Counted from the first letter of the stretch, positions 28,075 through 37,979 are shown. The stretch: 64,000 bases of DNA from Devosia sp. 1566 (GCF_004005995.1 NZ_CP034767.1:4008501-4072500); one strand, 5' to 3'. A program made the numbers and translations. Notes: generated by a model not told the origin, from the letters alone.

Positions 28075-29598
28075 ATGGTAACCCGGGTTGCGACCGTGGC
28101 TTTTCAGGGCATCGAGGCGGTGCCGGTCGATGTCCAGGTGCAGATTGCGCCAGGCCTGCCCAAGTTTCTCATGGTCGGTTTGCCCGATAAGGCGGTCAAG
28201 GAGTCGAGCGAACGCGTTTATGCCGCGCTGCTCGCCTCGGGCCTCAGCCTGCCGCCCAAGCGCATCACCGTTAATCTCGCTCCCGCCGACCTGCCCAAGG
28301 AAGGCAGCCATTATGATTTGCCTATCGCCCTGGGGCTGATGGCCGCGATCGGCGCCATTCCGCAGGATGCGCTGGAAGGTTTCCTTGCCCTGGGCGAACT
28401 GGGGCTCGATGGCCGCCTCGCTCCCGTAAATGGCATCCTCCCTGCTGCTATTGCCGCCGGTGCCCGCGACCTTGGCATCATCTGCCCCGAAGCCTGCGGC
28501 CCCGAAGCCGCTTGGGCCGGGGAAGACGTCGACATCGTCGCCGCCGAAAGCCTCTTGGCCTTGGTGAATCACCTGACCGGTCATCAGCGCGCCCCGCGGC
28601 CACTGCCGCGCAAGCACCTCACCAATGGCGGCCTGCCAGATTTGAGCGAAGTGCGCGGGCAACTCGTCGCCCGCCGCGCCCTCGAAGTCGCCGCTGCCGG
28701 TGGCCACAATCTCCTGATGATCGGCCCGCCCGGCGCCGGCAAGTCCATGCTCGCGGCCCGTCTGCCTTCCATCCTGCCGCCGCTCAATCCGCGCGAACTG
28801 CTCGATATCTCGATGATCCAGTCCATCGCGGGCGAACTGGCCGGCGGCGCCATTTCCGATCGCCGCCCCTTCCGCGCGCCCCACCATTCCGCGTCCATGG
28901 CGGCGCTAGTCGGCGGTGGCCTGCGCGTTCGTCCCGGTGAAGTCAGCCTTGCCCATAATGGCGTGCTGTTTCTCGACGAACTCGCCGAATTCGCGCCCCA
29001 GGTTCTCGATTCCTTGCGCCAGCCGCTTGAAGCGGGCGAAACCGTCATCGCCCGCGCCAATGCCCGCGTGTCCTATCCCTCGCGCGTCCAGCTGATTGCG
29101 GCGATGAACCCCTGCAAATGCGGTCTCGCCGGTACGCCCGGCCACACCTGCAAGCGCGGCGCCGCCTGCGCCAATGACTATCAGGCCCGCGTGTCCGGCC
29201 CCTTTCTTGACCGCATCGATATCCGCATCGACGTGCCCGCCGTCAGCGCCGCCGATCTTATTGCCCCCGCCGAACCCGCCGAAGCCTCCAGCGTCGTCGC
29301 CCAACGCGTCGAGCGCGCCCGCGAGCGGCAACGCCAGCGCTTCCTCGAACACGGCGCGCCTGGCATCTACACCAATGCGGCTGCCGGCCCCACCCTGATC
29401 GAAACCGTGGTCAACCCCGATAGCGACAGCCGCAAGCTCCTGCTCCAGGCCGCCGAGCGCTTCAACCTTTCCGCCCGCGCTTACCACCGCGTCCTCAAGG
29501 TTGCGCGCACCCTTGCCGACCTCGCCGGCGTCGACCGCGTCGCCCGCCCTCACATCGCCGAAGCCCTGAGCTACCGCGTCAACTTGGCCGCAGCGTAA
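28075..29598 (+). CDS. YifB/ComM family Mg-chelatase-like AAA+ ATPase
   Basis: The 507-aa product has an N-terminal Lon-like fold domain (about 1-170, with VPVDVQVQIAPGLPKFLMVGLP), a Mg-chelatase AAA+ core with Walker A GPPGAGKSMLA and Walker B GVLFLDELAEF, then AAMNPCKCG with a Cys cluster, and a C-terminal helical domain with LSARAYHRVLKVARTLADL. In Vibrio and others ComM is a branch-migration helicase in natural transformation. GGGGGA is well spaced for the ATG at 28075; another ATG lies 9 nt upstream. Confidence 0.92.
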   Translation: MVTRVATVAFQGIEAVPVDVQVQIAPGLPKFLMVGLPDKAVKESSERVYAALLASGLSLPPKRITVNLAPADLPKEGSHYDLPIALGLMAAIGAIPQDALEGFLALGELGLDGRLAPVNGILPAAIAAGARDLGIICPEACGPEAAWAGEDVDIVAAESLLALVNHLTGHQRAPRPLPRKHLTNGGLPDLSEVRGQLVARRALEVAAAGGHNLLMIGPPGAGKSMLAARLPSILPPLNPRELLDISMIQSIAGELAGGAISDRRPFRAPHHSASMAALVGGGLRVRPGEVSLAHNGVLFLDELAEFAPQVLDSLRQPLEAGETVIARANARVSYPSRVQLIAAMNPCKCGLAGTPGHTCKRGAACANDYQARVSGPFLDRIDIRIDVPAVSAADLIAPAEPAEASSVVAQRVERARERQRQRFLEHGAPGIYTNAAAGPTLIETVVNPDSDSRKLLLQAAERFNLSARAYHRVLKVARTLADLAGVDRVARPHIAEALSYRVNLAAA

Positions 29599-29657
29599 GT
29601 CGCGCTGATATTTGGTTAACTGCATCGCGGCTATGGCTAGGGCAAAGGGGAGCCTCA

Positions 29658-30149
29658 ATGCCCAGCGATCAACCGGGAAGGTCGCCCACCAAACGCCCGC
29701 CCGCCCGAAAACCGCAGACAAAAACGGCGAGCCGTCAATCGAAGCGGCTGCCTCCCGCCCCTCCGCCAAAGCCAGCGCCTGGGCTCAGAACCGTTGCCGC
29801 CATCCTGCTGACCGCCTTGGTTGCCTTGGCGCTCGCCCGGGCCGCACTCCCCGTCTGGTCAGCGGCGGTTTATTTCGCCGCGAGCGCCCTGTCTTTTCAC
29901 CTCTACCACAAGGACAAGCTGGCCGCTCAAGCCGGTGAGTGGCGGGTCAGCGAAGGCGCCCTCCATGCCATTGATCTGTGCGGCGGCATAATCGGTGGCC
30001 TCGTGGCGCAGCAGCGGTTCCGCCATAAAACCCGCAAGCCGAGCTTCGTTCTGGCGACAGCGGGCATTGCCCTGCTGCATCTGCTGGCTCTGGCAGCTTT
30101 GGCGCTTGGGCTTGTAGCACCGCGTGGAGGGGCGAGCCTGTTGCCCTAG
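29658..30149 (+). CDS. DUF1294 membrane protein
   Basis: The 163-aa product has a basic, proline-rich N-terminus of about 45 residues, then three hydrophobic segments (about 45-65, 68-82 and 135-160). The middle part AASALSFHLYHKDKLAAQAGEWRVSE and GGIIGGLVAQQRFRHKTRKPSF is the DUF1294 signature (named by key residues DKLAA and RHKTRKPSF). Family function is unknown. It converges on the next gene and shares its CTAG. Confidence 0.85.
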   Translation: MPSDQPGRSPTKRPPARKPQTKTASRQSKRLPPAPPPKPAPGLRTVAAILLTALVALALARAALPVWSAAVYFAASALSFHLYHKDKLAAQAGEWRVSEGALHAIDLCGGIIGGLVAQQRFRHKTRKPSFVLATAGIALLHLLALAALALGLVAPRGGASLLP

Positions 30150-30859
30150 TGTTCCCACTTGGCTTGCCATTCGGGATAATGCTCTTCCCAGAGCGCCTGC
30201 CATTCGCGCACCAGCGCCGCCCGCCGCCGGCCATAGCGCTCCTCGGTGAGCTCGAGCGCCAAAATCCGGTCGGTGCGGAAATTGCGGAATGCATCGCGCA
30301 GGCAGCACCAGGCCGCGACCGTCTGCTTGCCCTCGAAAAACGCCACCTGCACCGGCCAGATCACCCGCTCGGTGCGCTGGCCCGCTTCATCGGCATAGCT
30401 GATCCGCAGCGCCTTTTCGCAGCGCATCGCCATGCGCACGTCCCCAAGAATGGGCAGGGGCTCGCGCTCGCGCCAGAGCGCCACGGGCCACAGGCCCGTA
30501 TCATTGATGCGGTCGCGCAAGTCCTCGGGCGAGGCAGTGGCGATTTTCGCCAGCGCGTTCTTGGCCGCGAGGCCCAGCCCGTCATCGGGCTGCGCCTGCA
30601 CCCAGCGCGCGCCCAGCACCAGCGCTTCCAGCTCCTCGGGCGTGAACATCAGCGGGGGCAGGAAAAATCCGGGTTTTAGCATATAGCCGATCCCCGCTTC
30701 TCCCGCGATCGGCGCGCCCAGCCCGATAAGGGTCTGCACATCGCGATACAGCGTACGCACCGAAACGCCCTGCTCCTCGGCGAGCGCCGCAGCCGTAACC
30801 GGCCGGCGGTGCCGGCGCAGCGCATCCATGATCGAAAACAACCGCTCGGTCTTGTCCAG
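30146..30859 (-). CDS. YafY-type HTH/WYL-domain transcriptional regulator
   Basis: An N-terminal HTH_11 winged helix (about residues 1-60: IMDALRRHRRPVTAAALAEE and VSVRTLYRDVQTL) is followed by a WYL domain that usually senses a ligand. The start is unusual. Homologous-looking residues DKTERLFSIMDAL begin before the TTG at 30841. The only candidate that includes them is a CTG at 30859, preceded by GGAG 8 nt upstream, giving 237 aa. An ATG at about 30873 is out of frame. Regulated genes are unknown. Confidence 0.85.
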   Translation of the reverse strand: MDKTERLFSIMDALRRHRRPVTAAALAEEQGVSVRTLYRDVQTLIGLGAPIAGEAGIGYMLKPGFFLPPLMFTPEELEALVLGARWVQAQPDDGLGLAAKNALAKIATASPEDLRDRINDTGLWPVALWREREPLPILGDVRMAMRCEKALRISYADEAGQRTERVIWPVQVAFFEGKQTVAAWCCLRDAFRNFRTDRILALELTEERYGRRRAALVREWQALWEEHYPEWQAKWEH

Positions 30860-30918
30860 CTTGTGTTCTCCATCCCCGGCCCTCCCGCCTGCTGCGGAAA
30901 GGATGTTGCGCTTTGGCC

Positions 30919-31037
30919 CTGACAGCGCCTGTCAGGACGCCGCGACCTCTTGGTCGTCGGCCCCGCCGCGACCTCCTGGTCGTCGCCCCGCGGCGGGCCC
31001 TTGCTCGTCCGCTCCCGGCGAGCCCTTGCTCGTCCGC
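30919..31037. repeat. GC-rich repeat block beside galM
   Basis: CTGACAG-CGC-CTGTCAG (30919-30935) is a perfect inverted repeat. Two near-identical 21-26-nt units containing GCGACCTCYTGGTCGTCG lie at 30939-30964 and 30965-30985, and two 22-nt units containing GCCCTTGCTCGTCCGC at 30991-31012 and 31016-31037. No coding function is visible. Confidence 0.75.
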
Positions 31038-31049
31038 CCTGTTTATCGC

Positions 31050-32060
31050 CTAGCCGATCTCGATCTCGCACCAATGCCGGTATGGCTTGTCGGGCCCATG
31101 GATGATCGAGGGGAAATGCGGGTTGTGCAAGGCATCGGGGAACATCTGGTCCTCGAGGCAAAACCCGGAATGCTTGGGATAGCGGCGACCGTTCAACCCG
31201 GGCACCGCCACATTGGTCATCACCCCGTTATAGAACTGCAGGCCCGGCCGGTCGCTCCATAATTGGAGTGTAAGCGCCCCGTCTGGCCCGCGCACGGTCG
31301 CGATCGGGTCGGCGAGATCGCGGCCGGTGTCGAGCACGAGATTGATGTCATAGTCGATCGGCGCGCCCGCTTCATCGCGCAACGTGCGCCCCGCGCGCAG
31401 GTCATATTGCGTGCCGCGCGAGGGCAGGATGGCGCCGGTGGGGCACAGATCGGGGCCCAGCTGCGTATAGGCGCTCGAGGGGATCTGCACCCAATGGTCC
31501 AGCACCAGCGGGTCGGTGCCCAAATTCCAGTACTGGTGCTGCACGAGGCTGATCGGCGTGCGCCGGTCGGTTGTTGCCTCGAACTCGGTGCGCAGCCGGT
31601 TGCCCACCAGCCGATAGGTCACGGCAAAATCCACATTGCCCGGATACCCCATCGCCCCGTCGGGGCTATGGAGGGTAAACCGCACGCTGTTGCCGGCACT
31701 GTCGACCTCGCCGGCCCAGACCTGGCGCCCCAGCCCTTCGGGGCCGCCATGCAGGTGAATATTGCCCTCATTGACCGGCAGGTCGTAGTGCTGCCCGTCC
31801 AGGTCGAATGATGCGCCCACGATCCGGTTGGCCACCCGCCCCGTGATCGCGCCGAAATGCGGACTATGCTCGGGATAGGGCTCGAAGCTGTCGAACCCCA
31901 GCGCCACCGAGCGCAGGCCCCCCGCCACCCGCACCCGCCAGTCGCGCACCGCCGCGCCATAGCCGATAATGTCGATCTCGACCCCCGTATCGCTGCGCAG
32001 ATGATATTGATCCACGCGCTTGCCGTTGAACTGGCCGAATTCGCTAACTGCTATGCTCAT
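31050..32060 (-). CDS. Aldose 1-epimerase (mutarotase) family protein
   Basis: The 336-aa product is a GalM-like beta-sandwich. It contains the family histidine segments VANRIVGASFDLDG, NIHLHGGPEGLGRQVW and QHQYWNLG, and ends with FCLEDQMFPDALHNPHFPSI (the Glu base lies in CLEDQ). It interconverts alpha and beta anomers of an aldose. Divergent from the LacI-type regulator of the xylose genes, it probably acts on xylose. The ATG at 32060 has GAGAGG upstream. Confidence 0.88.
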   Translation of the reverse strand: MSIAVSEFGQFNGKRVDQYHLRSDTGVEIDIIGYGAAVRDWRVRVAGGLRSVALGFDSFEPYPEHSPHFGAITGRVANRIVGASFDLDGQHYDLPVNEGNIHLHGGPEGLGRQVWAGEVDSAGNSVRFTLHSPDGAMGYPGNVDFAVTYRLVGNRLRTEFEATTDRRTPISLVQHQYWNLGTDPLVLDHWVQIPSSAYTQLGPDLCPTGAILPSRGTQYDLRAGRTLRDEAGAPIDYDINLVLDTGRDLADPIATVRGPDGALTLQLWSDRPGLQFYNGVMTNVAVPGLNGRRYPKHSGFCLEDQMFPDALHNPHFPSIIHGPDKPYRHWCEIEIG

Positions 32061-32088
32061 GCGCCTCTCCCCTTTTGCGCCCTGCTTT

Positions 32089-32148
32089 AGCCGGTTTGCG
32101 TTCACCCCTGCAACGGCGCACTTGACCAAACACTTGACCTAACCGGCT
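32089..32148. promoter_or_regulatory. Candidate control region between galM and the LacI-type gene
   Basis: Adjacent direct repeats CACTTGACCAAA (32119-32130) and CACTTGACCTAA (32131-32142) each contain a TTGACC -35-like hexamer, and AGCCGGTT (32089-32096) is inverted as AACCGGCT at 32141-32148. The 127-nt divergent spacer must hold two promoters and probably operators for the regulator. Confidence 0.4.
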
Positions 32149-32187
32149 GCCCTCCGCAGTGTCTCGCGCGGTTTGGAGACAAGGGCA

Positions 32188-33228
32188 GTGAACGAGATCG
32201 GATCGAGGCGCCGGGCAACGGTTCATGATGTGGCGCGCGCCGCGGGCGTGTCGCTGGCCACGGTTGATCGCGTGCTCAACAATCGCCCCGGCGTGCGCCC
32301 CGTCACCGCGCAAAAAGTCGAAGCGGCAATGGCCGCTATCGGTTTCCAGCGCGATCTGTCCGCCTCGCTGCTGGCCCGCGGGCGCGATCTGCGCGTCGTT
32401 TTCCTCCTGCCCGCCGGCTCCAACGAATTCATGGGCAGCCTGGCCGGCGCGGTGGAGCGGCGCGCCCAATCCAGCGCGGGCGAGCGGCTGGCGCTCGAGC
32501 TGCGGCGCCTGCGCCCGCTTGATCCCGAAGGGCTCGCCCGCGCCCTTGACGGGCTCGAACCTGCCATCTGCGATTGCGCCGTGATCGTGGGCAGCGAAAC
32601 GCCGTCTGTACTGGCTGCCGTCGAGCGCGCCAGCCGCCGCGGCGTCGCGGTGGTGACCCTCGTGTCGGATCTGCCCAATTCCGCCCGCCGCCATTTCATC
32701 GGCATCGACAATCCCGCCGCCGGCCGCACCGCCGCCTCCCTCATGGGCCGGTTCTGCCCAAAGGGAGCCATCGGCGTCATCGCCGGCTCGCTCGCGCTGC
32801 GCGATCATCGCGACCGCCTCGATGGCTTTGGCGCCGTTCTCGCCCGCGAGTTCCCGGACTTGCAACTGCTCGGACCGCTCGAAAGCCATGACGAGCCCGC
32901 CCACGCAGAGGCGCTTGCCACCCGGCTTTTGGCCGACCATCCCGATCTGGCCGGCATCTACAATCTTGGCGCCGGCAATGCCGGGCTCGTGGCGGCGCTC
33001 GCCGCCTCCGAGCGCGCCCGCGCTGTGCGCGTCATTGCCCATGAGCTGACGCCCGCCACCCGCGCCGGGCTTGATTCGGGGGCGATCGATGTGGTGCTGG
33101 ATCAAAATCCCGATCACGAAATCCGCGAGGCGCTGCGCGCCGCCCAGCAATGTGCCCTTGGCAGTGCCGCACCCGTCACCACCGACCCCATTGAAATTGG
33201 GATATTCCTGCGCGACAATCTGCGCTAA
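32188..33228 (+). CDS. LacI family transcriptional regulator of the xylose cluster
   Basis: The 346-aa product has an N-terminal LacI helix-turn-helix (ATVHDVARAAGVSLATVDRV, then NNRPGVRPVTAQKV) and a periplasmic-binding-protein-like sugar domain with HFIGIDNPAAGRTAA. A GTG start is supported by GGAGA and AAGGG upstream. Its place directly before xylB-xylA suggests it represses them and releases on a pentose. The variant VDRVLNN in the hinge region is common in subfamilies with a type I sugar-binding domain. Confidence 0.88.
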   Translation: MNEIGSRRRATVHDVARAAGVSLATVDRVLNNRPGVRPVTAQKVEAAMAAIGFQRDLSASLLARGRDLRVVFLLPAGSNEFMGSLAGAVERRAQSSAGERLALELRRLRPLDPEGLARALDGLEPAICDCAVIVGSETPSVLAAVERASRRGVAVVTLVSDLPNSARRHFIGIDNPAAGRTAASLMGRFCPKGAIGVIAGSLALRDHRDRLDGFGAVLAREFPDLQLLGPLESHDEPAHAEALATRLLADHPDLAGIYNLGAGNAGLVAALAASERARAVRVIAHELTPATRAGLDSGAIDVVLDQNPDHEIREALRAAQQCALGSAAPVTTDPIEIGIFLRDNLR

Positions 33229-33321
33229 CACAGCAGCCGATCCAAAATTCGGCATCGCCCAAACGGGCAGGGGAGGGACTTTCGTGTTTTCACGCTTGCC
33301 AAATTGTGAGGTACGTTCCTC

Positions 33322-34788
33322 ATGACCAACTTCCTTGGCATTGATATCGGCACCTCCGGCGTCAAGGTGATGCTGATCGATGCGGCAGGCCGTCCCATCG
33401 GCGACGCCACCGCGCCTTCCCCCGAGCCGACCCGCCCCCATCCCGGCTGGTCCGAACAGAACCCTGCCGATTGGTGGGCAGCAACCCAGGCCGCCCTTGA
33501 TGGGCTGAGCCAAAGCCACGCGACCGAGCTCGCCGCCGTGCGCGGCATTGGCCTCTCCGGTCACATGCATGGCGCCACGCTGCTGGGGGAAGACGATGTG
33601 GTTCTGCGCCCCTGCATTTTGTGGAATGACGGGCGCTCGGCCGCCGAATGCGCCGAAATGGAAGCGGCGCTCCCCACCCTGCGTGATATTGCCGGCAACA
33701 TCGCCATGCCCGGTTTCACCGCGCCCAAGATCGCCTGGGTGCGCAAGCATGAGCCCGAGGTCTATGCGCGCATCCGCAAGGTGCTGCTCCCCAAGGCCTA
33801 TGTGCGCCTCTTGCTGACCGGCGACTATATCGAAGACATGAGCGATGCCTCGGGCACGCTCTGGCTCGATGTCGGCCGGCGCGACTGGTCCGACGAACTG
33901 CTTGCCGTGACCGGCCTTGATCGCTCCCACATGCCGCGCCTCGTTGAAGGCTCTGCCCCCTCGGCCATCCTCAAGCGCGAGCTCGCTGCCCGCTGGGGCA
34001 TGTCGGGCGATGTGGTGGTGGCCGGCGGCGCTGGCGACAATGCTGCCGCCGCTTGCGGTATCGGCGCCATTCGCCCCGGCGAAGGCTTTGTGTCGCTCGG
34101 CACCTCGGGCGTCCTGTTCGTATCCAACGACAAGTTCCGCCCCAACACCTCGGGCGCCGTGCATGCCTTTTGCCATGCCGTTCCCGACACCTGGCACCAG
34201 ATGGGCGTGATCCTTTCAGCGACCGACTCGCTCAACTGGCTCGGGCACATCACCGGCCAGAAGCCCGCCGCCCTGGCCGGCGCTGCCGAAGCGGGTTTCA
34301 CCGGTCCCGGCGAGGAGATCTTCCTGCCCTATCTCTCGGGCGAACGCACGCCGCACAACAATGCCGGCGCCCGCGGCAGCTTTGTCGGCCTCTCCCACCG
34401 CTCCGATCCGGCCCGGCTCGCCCAGGCGGTGATGGAAGGGGTCAGCTTTGCCGTGCGCGACTGCCAACGCGTCCTTGAGGATGCCGGCACCCAGATCAAC
34501 CGGCTGATCGCGGTGGGCGGGGGCAGCCGGTCGGCGCTGTGGCTCAAGCTGATCGCCACCAATCTCAACACCGAGATTGCCCTGCCTGAAGATGGCGATT
34601 TCGGCGGTGCGCTGGGCGCCGCCCGTCTCGGGCTCTGCGCGGCCACTGGCGCCAACCCCGCCGAGGTAATGACCATGCCCGCCATCAAGACCGTCATTGC
34701 ACCCGATGCCCGTTTGTCGGCTGCCTATACCGAGCAATACCAGCGCTACCGCGCGCTTTATCCCGCCATCGAGGAGGCACGTTCGTGA
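33322..34788 (+). CDS. xylB: Xylulokinase
   Basis: XylB phosphorylates D-xylulose to xylulose 5-phosphate. The 488-aa FGGY-family product begins [18 protein letters not shown] (phosphate loop), has [12 protein letters not shown] with the substrate HMHG, and the signature [35 protein letters not shown] near the end. It is coupled to xylA by GTGA. Spacing to the regulator is 93 nt. Confidence 0.96.
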   Translation: MTNFLGIDIGTSGVKVMLIDAAGRPIGDATAPSPEPTRPHPGWSEQNPADWWAATQAALDGLSQSHATELAAVRGIGLSGHMHGATLLGEDDVVLRPCILWNDGRSAAECAEMEAALPTLRDIAGNIAMPGFTAPKIAWVRKHEPEVYARIRKVLLPKAYVRLLLTGDYIEDMSDASGTLWLDVGRRDWSDELLAVTGLDRSHMPRLVEGSAPSAILKRELAARWGMSGDVVVAGGAGDNAAAACGIGAIRPGEGFVSLGTSGVLFVSNDKFRPNTSGAVHAFCHAVPDTWHQMGVILSATDSLNWLGHITGQKPAALAGAAEAGFTGPGEEIFLPYLSGERTPHNNAGARGSFVGLSHRSDPARLAQAVMEGVSFAVRDCQRVLEDAGTQINRLIAVGGGSRSALWLKLIATNLNTEIALPEDGDFGGALGAARLGLCAATGANPAEVMTMPAIKTVIAPDARLSAAYTEQYQRYRALYPAIEEARS

Positions 34789-36092
34789 CTGATTTCTTCA
34801 AGGGCATTTCGCCCGTCAAATATGAAGGCCCGTCGAGCACCAATCCGCTCGCCTATACCCATTACAACAAGGACGAGATGGTCGCCGGCAAGCGGATGGA
34901 AGACCATATCCGTCCCGCCATCGCCTATTGGCACACCTTTGCCTATGAAGGCGGCGACCCCTTTGGCGGCCGCACCTATGATCGCCCCTGGTTCGATCGC
35001 GGCATGGACGGCGCCCGTATGAAGGCCGATGTGGCCTTCGAGCTCTTCGAATTGCTCGACGCGCCCTTCTTCTGCTTCCACGATGCCGATATCGCCCCCG
35101 AAGGGGAAACCCTCGCCGAATCCAACCGCAATGTGCGTGCCATCGGCGAGATCTTTGCCAGGAAGATGGAAACGAGCCGCACCAAGCTCCTTTGGGGCAC
35201 GGCCAACCTCTTCTCCAACCGCCGCTATATGGCGGGCGCCGCCACCAATCCCGATCCCGAGATCTTTGCCTATGCCGCCGGCCAGGTGAAGAACGTGCTC
35301 GAACTCACCCATGAACTGGGTGGCGCCAATTACGTGCTCTGGGGCGGCCGCGAGGGCTATGAAACCCTCCTTAACACCAAGATCGGCCAGGAGCAGGACC
35401 AGATGGCCCGGTTCCTCCACCTCGTGATCGATCACGCCGACAAGATCGGCTTCACGGGCCAGATCCTGATCGAGCCCAAGCCGCAGGAGCCATCCAAGCA
35501 CCAGTACGACTTCGACGTCGCGACGGTTTACGGCTTCCTCAAGAAGTACGGCCTCGAAACCCGCGTGAAGTGCAACATCGAAGTCGGCCACGCTTTCCTT
35601 GCCAACCATTCCTTTGAGCACGAACTGGCGCTGGCCGCGTCGCTGGGCATGCTGGGTTCGGTCGATGCCAATCGCAACGATTTGCAGTCGGGCTGGGACA
35701 CCGACCAGTTCCCCAATGACCCGCGCGAAATGACTCTCGCCTTCCTGCAGATCCTCAAGAATGGCGGCCTCGGGTCAGGCGGCTTCAACTTCGACGCCCG
35801 CGTGCGCCGCCAGTCGCTTGATCCCCAGGATCTGCTGATCGGCCATATCGGCGGGCTCGACGTCCTCGCCCGCGGCCTCAAGGCTGCCGCCGCCATCATC
35901 GCCGACGGCACCTATGACCAGGCGGTCGACCAGCGCTATGCCGGCTGGACCGAAGGCCTTGGCCAGGACATCCTCTCGGGCAAGCTGTCGCTCGCCGACC
36001 TCGCCCAGAAAGTGGAAACCGAGAACCTCAACCCCCAACCCGTCTCGGGCCGCCAGGAATATCTCGAAAACCTGATCAACCGCTTCATCTAG
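34785..36092 (+). CDS. xylA: Xylose isomerase
   Basis: XylA converts D-xylose to D-xylulose with two divalent metals. The 435-aa product is the class II (long) form: [17 protein letters not shown] has the catalytic His and Asp, [15 protein letters not shown] and [20 protein letters not shown] (metal ligands, cited by EPKPQEP) and [19 protein letters not shown] follow. The start is a GTG overlapping the xylB stop. Confidence 0.97.
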   Translation: MTDFFKGISPVKYEGPSSTNPLAYTHYNKDEMVAGKRMEDHIRPAIAYWHTFAYEGGDPFGGRTYDRPWFDRGMDGARMKADVAFELFELLDAPFFCFHDADIAPEGETLAESNRNVRAIGEIFARKMETSRTKLLWGTANLFSNRRYMAGAATNPDPEIFAYAAGQVKNVLELTHELGGANYVLWGGREGYETLLNTKIGQEQDQMARFLHLVIDHADKIGFTGQILIEPKPQEPSKHQYDFDVATVYGFLKKYGLETRVKCNIEVGHAFLANHSFEHELALAASLGMLGSVDANRNDLQSGWDTDQFPNDPREMTLAFLQILKNGGLGSGGFNFDARVRRQSLDPQDLLIGHIGGLDVLARGLKAAAAIIADGTYDQAVDQRYAGWTEGLGQDILSGKLSLADLAQKVETENLNPQPVSGRQEYLENLINRFI

Positions 36093-36116
36093 GCCTTGTC
36101 ACGAGACGTCGGGCCA

Positions 36117-36283
36117 TCCCACCCCTCCCCCTTGAGGGGAGGGGTCAGGGGTGGGGGTTCAGGCCTCTCCTCCACTTCGACTTCGCCGCTCGATCGTCCC
36201 CGCTTCGGACAGTTCGAACCACCCCCGATCTCTCCTCCGCCACCCCTCCCCCTTGAGGGGAGGGGCCGGGGGAGGGGGTCCCT
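36117..36283. repeat. Compound palindromic repeats between xylA and the xylosidase
   Basis: Two copies of a palindromic core, CCCTCCCCCTTGAGGGGAGG, start near 36124 and 36245, followed by AGGGGTGGGGGTTC-like and GGGGGAGGGGGTCC-like tails. TTCGAACCACCCCC at about 36212 is an inverted copy of the first tail. The same element family fills 47826-48325. These 273 nt hold no gene. Confidence 0.85.
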
Positions 36284-36365
36284 CAGTGACCCCGCCAACC
36301 ACCCCAGTCCTCTGCCCCATAGAGGACCCAAGGCACCGCCACCGCTGCGCTCGCGCGAGGAACCC

Positions 36366-37979
36366 ATGCCCACCATCACCAATCCCATTCTGCCCGGCTT
36401 CAACCCCGATCCCTCGATCTGCCGCGTCGGCGAGGATTATTACATCGCCACCTCCACCTTCGAGTGGTTCCCCGGCGTGCAGATCCACCACTCCCGCGAC
36501 CTCGCCAACTGGGACCTCGTCTGCCGTCCGCTCACCCGAAAGACTCAGCTCGACATGCGCGGCGATCCCGATAGCTGCGGCGTCTGGGCGCCCGACATTT
36601 CCTATGCCGATGGCTTGTTCTGGCTCGTCTATACCGACGTCAAGCGCAAGGACGGCTCCTTCAAGGACGCCCATAACTACATAGTCACCGCCCCCTCGAT
36701 CGAGGGGCCCTGGTCCGACCCGATCTACATCAATTCCTCGGGCTTTGACCCCTCGCTGTTCCACGACGATGACGGCCGCAAATACTTCGTCAACATGCTC
36801 TGGGACCACCGCACCCGCCCGCTCAAATTCGCCGGCATTGCGCTCCAGGAATTCGACCCCGCCGCCGGCAAGCTCATCGGCCCGGTCACCAATATCTACC
36901 AGGGCACCGACCTCAAGCTCGTCGAAGGCCCGCATCTTTATAAGCGCAACGGCTGGTACTACCTGCTGACCGCCGAAGGCGGCACCGCCTATGAGCATGC
37001 CTGCACCTTCGCGCGCTCGCGCACCATCGATGGGCAATACGAAACCCATCCGGACAAGCATATCCTCACCTCCAAGGACGCGCCCTTTGCCGCCATCCAG
37101 CGCGCCGGCCATGGCGATCTCGTCGATACCCCCGAGGGCAAGACCTATCTCGTCCATCTCGGTGGCCGTCCCACCACCCAGAACCGGCGCTGCGTTCTGG
37201 GCCGCGAAACCTCGATCCAGGAAGCCTATTGGGGCGATGACGACTGGATTCACGTGAAACAGGGTCCCGTGCCCTCTCTCCACGTCGAAGTGCCCGGCAC
37301 CCGCAACGACACCCCCTATTGGAGTGAGCAGCGCTATAGCTTCGCCGATAGCGAGCTACACCAGGACTTCCAGTGGCTGCGCACCCCCGAGCCTGAGCGC
37401 ATCTTTGCCCTCGAGGATGGCAAGCTGCGCCTTTTCGGCCGCGAATCCATCGGCTCCTGGTTCGAGCAATCCCTCGTCGCCCGCCGCCAGACCCACTTCT
37501 CCTATGATGCCGAAACCACGCTCAGCTTCGATCCGGTCGACGAGCGCACCATGGCGGGCCTTACCGCCTATTACAGCCGCTACAATTTCTATTATCTCGC
37601 CGTCACCGCCCATTCCGACCGCCAGCGCGAGCTGCTCCTGATGAGCTCGGAAATGAGCTGGCCCGACGGCAATCTGCGCTTCCCCGCCGAACCGGTGCAG
37701 ATCCCCCAGACCGGCAAGGTCAAGCTCGCCCTCTCCATCCGCGGCGCCGCCTTGCAGTTCTACTACGCCCTGGAAGGCGAAGCCCTGCAGCCCATCGGCC
37801 CGGTGCTCGATGCCTCGATCCTTTCGGACGAATGCGGCGGTCACCAAGCCCATGGCTCCTTTACGGGCGCCTTTGTCGGCGTCGCCGCCCAGGATCTCAA
37901 CGGCACCGCCCGCCCGGCCGATTTCGATTATTTCGTCTATCGTCCCGAGCACCACGCCAGCGACCGCTACGAGGTCTAG
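36366..37979 (+). CDS. Beta-xylosidase, glycoside hydrolase family 43
   Basis: The 537-aa product starts TITNPILPGFNPDPSICRVG, the GH43 beta-propeller with its catalytic base Asp. TSTFEWFPGVQIHHS, CGVWAPDISYADGLFWLVYT and KLVEGPHLYKRNGWYYLLTA (the general acid Glu) follow. About residues 340-530 form the GH43 C-terminal beta-sandwich. No signal peptide, so it cleaves imported xylo-oligosaccharides in the cytoplasm and feeds XylA. The ATG has GAGGAA just upstream; the gap from xylA carries repeats. A weak parS-like site lies inside. Confidence 0.93.
   Translation: MPTITNPILPGFNPDPSICRVGEDYYIATSTFEWFPGVQIHHSRDLANWDLVCRPLTRKTQLDMRGDPDSCGVWAPDISYADGLFWLVYTDVKRKDGSFKDAHNYIVTAPSIEGPWSDPIYINSSGFDPSLFHDDDGRKYFVNMLWDHRTRPLKFAGIALQEFDPAAGKLIGPVTNIYQGTDLKLVEGPHLYKRNGWYYLLTAEGGTAYEHACTFARSRTIDGQYETHPDKHILTSKDAPFAAIQRAGHGDLVDTPEGKTYLVHLGGRPTTQNRRCVLGRETSIQEAYWGDDDWIHVKQGPVPSLHVEVPGTRNDTPYWSEQRYSFADSELHQDFQWLRTPEPERIFALEDGKLRLFGRESIGSWFEQSLVARRQTHFSYDAETTLSFDPVDERTMAGLTAYYSRYNFYYLAVTAHSDRQRELLLMSSEMSWPDGNLRFPAEPVQIPQTGKVKLALSIRGAALQFYYALEGEALQPIGPVLDASILSDECGGHQAHGSFTGAFVGVAAQDLNGTARPADFDYFVYRPEHHASDRYEV
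37246..37261. promoter_or_regulatory. parS-like site inside the xylosidase gene
   Basis: GGATTCACGTGAAACA matches 14 of 16 positions of TGTTTCACGTGAAACA, with the right half perfect and mismatches at positions 1 and 3. It lies in coding sequence. Confidence 0.45.

Noticed and set aside
32044..34197. A 717-codon minus-strand open frame over the LacI-type gene and xylB
   Set aside because: Antisense to two clear enzyme or regulator genes; composition (Gly, Ala, His) is that of a shadow frame.
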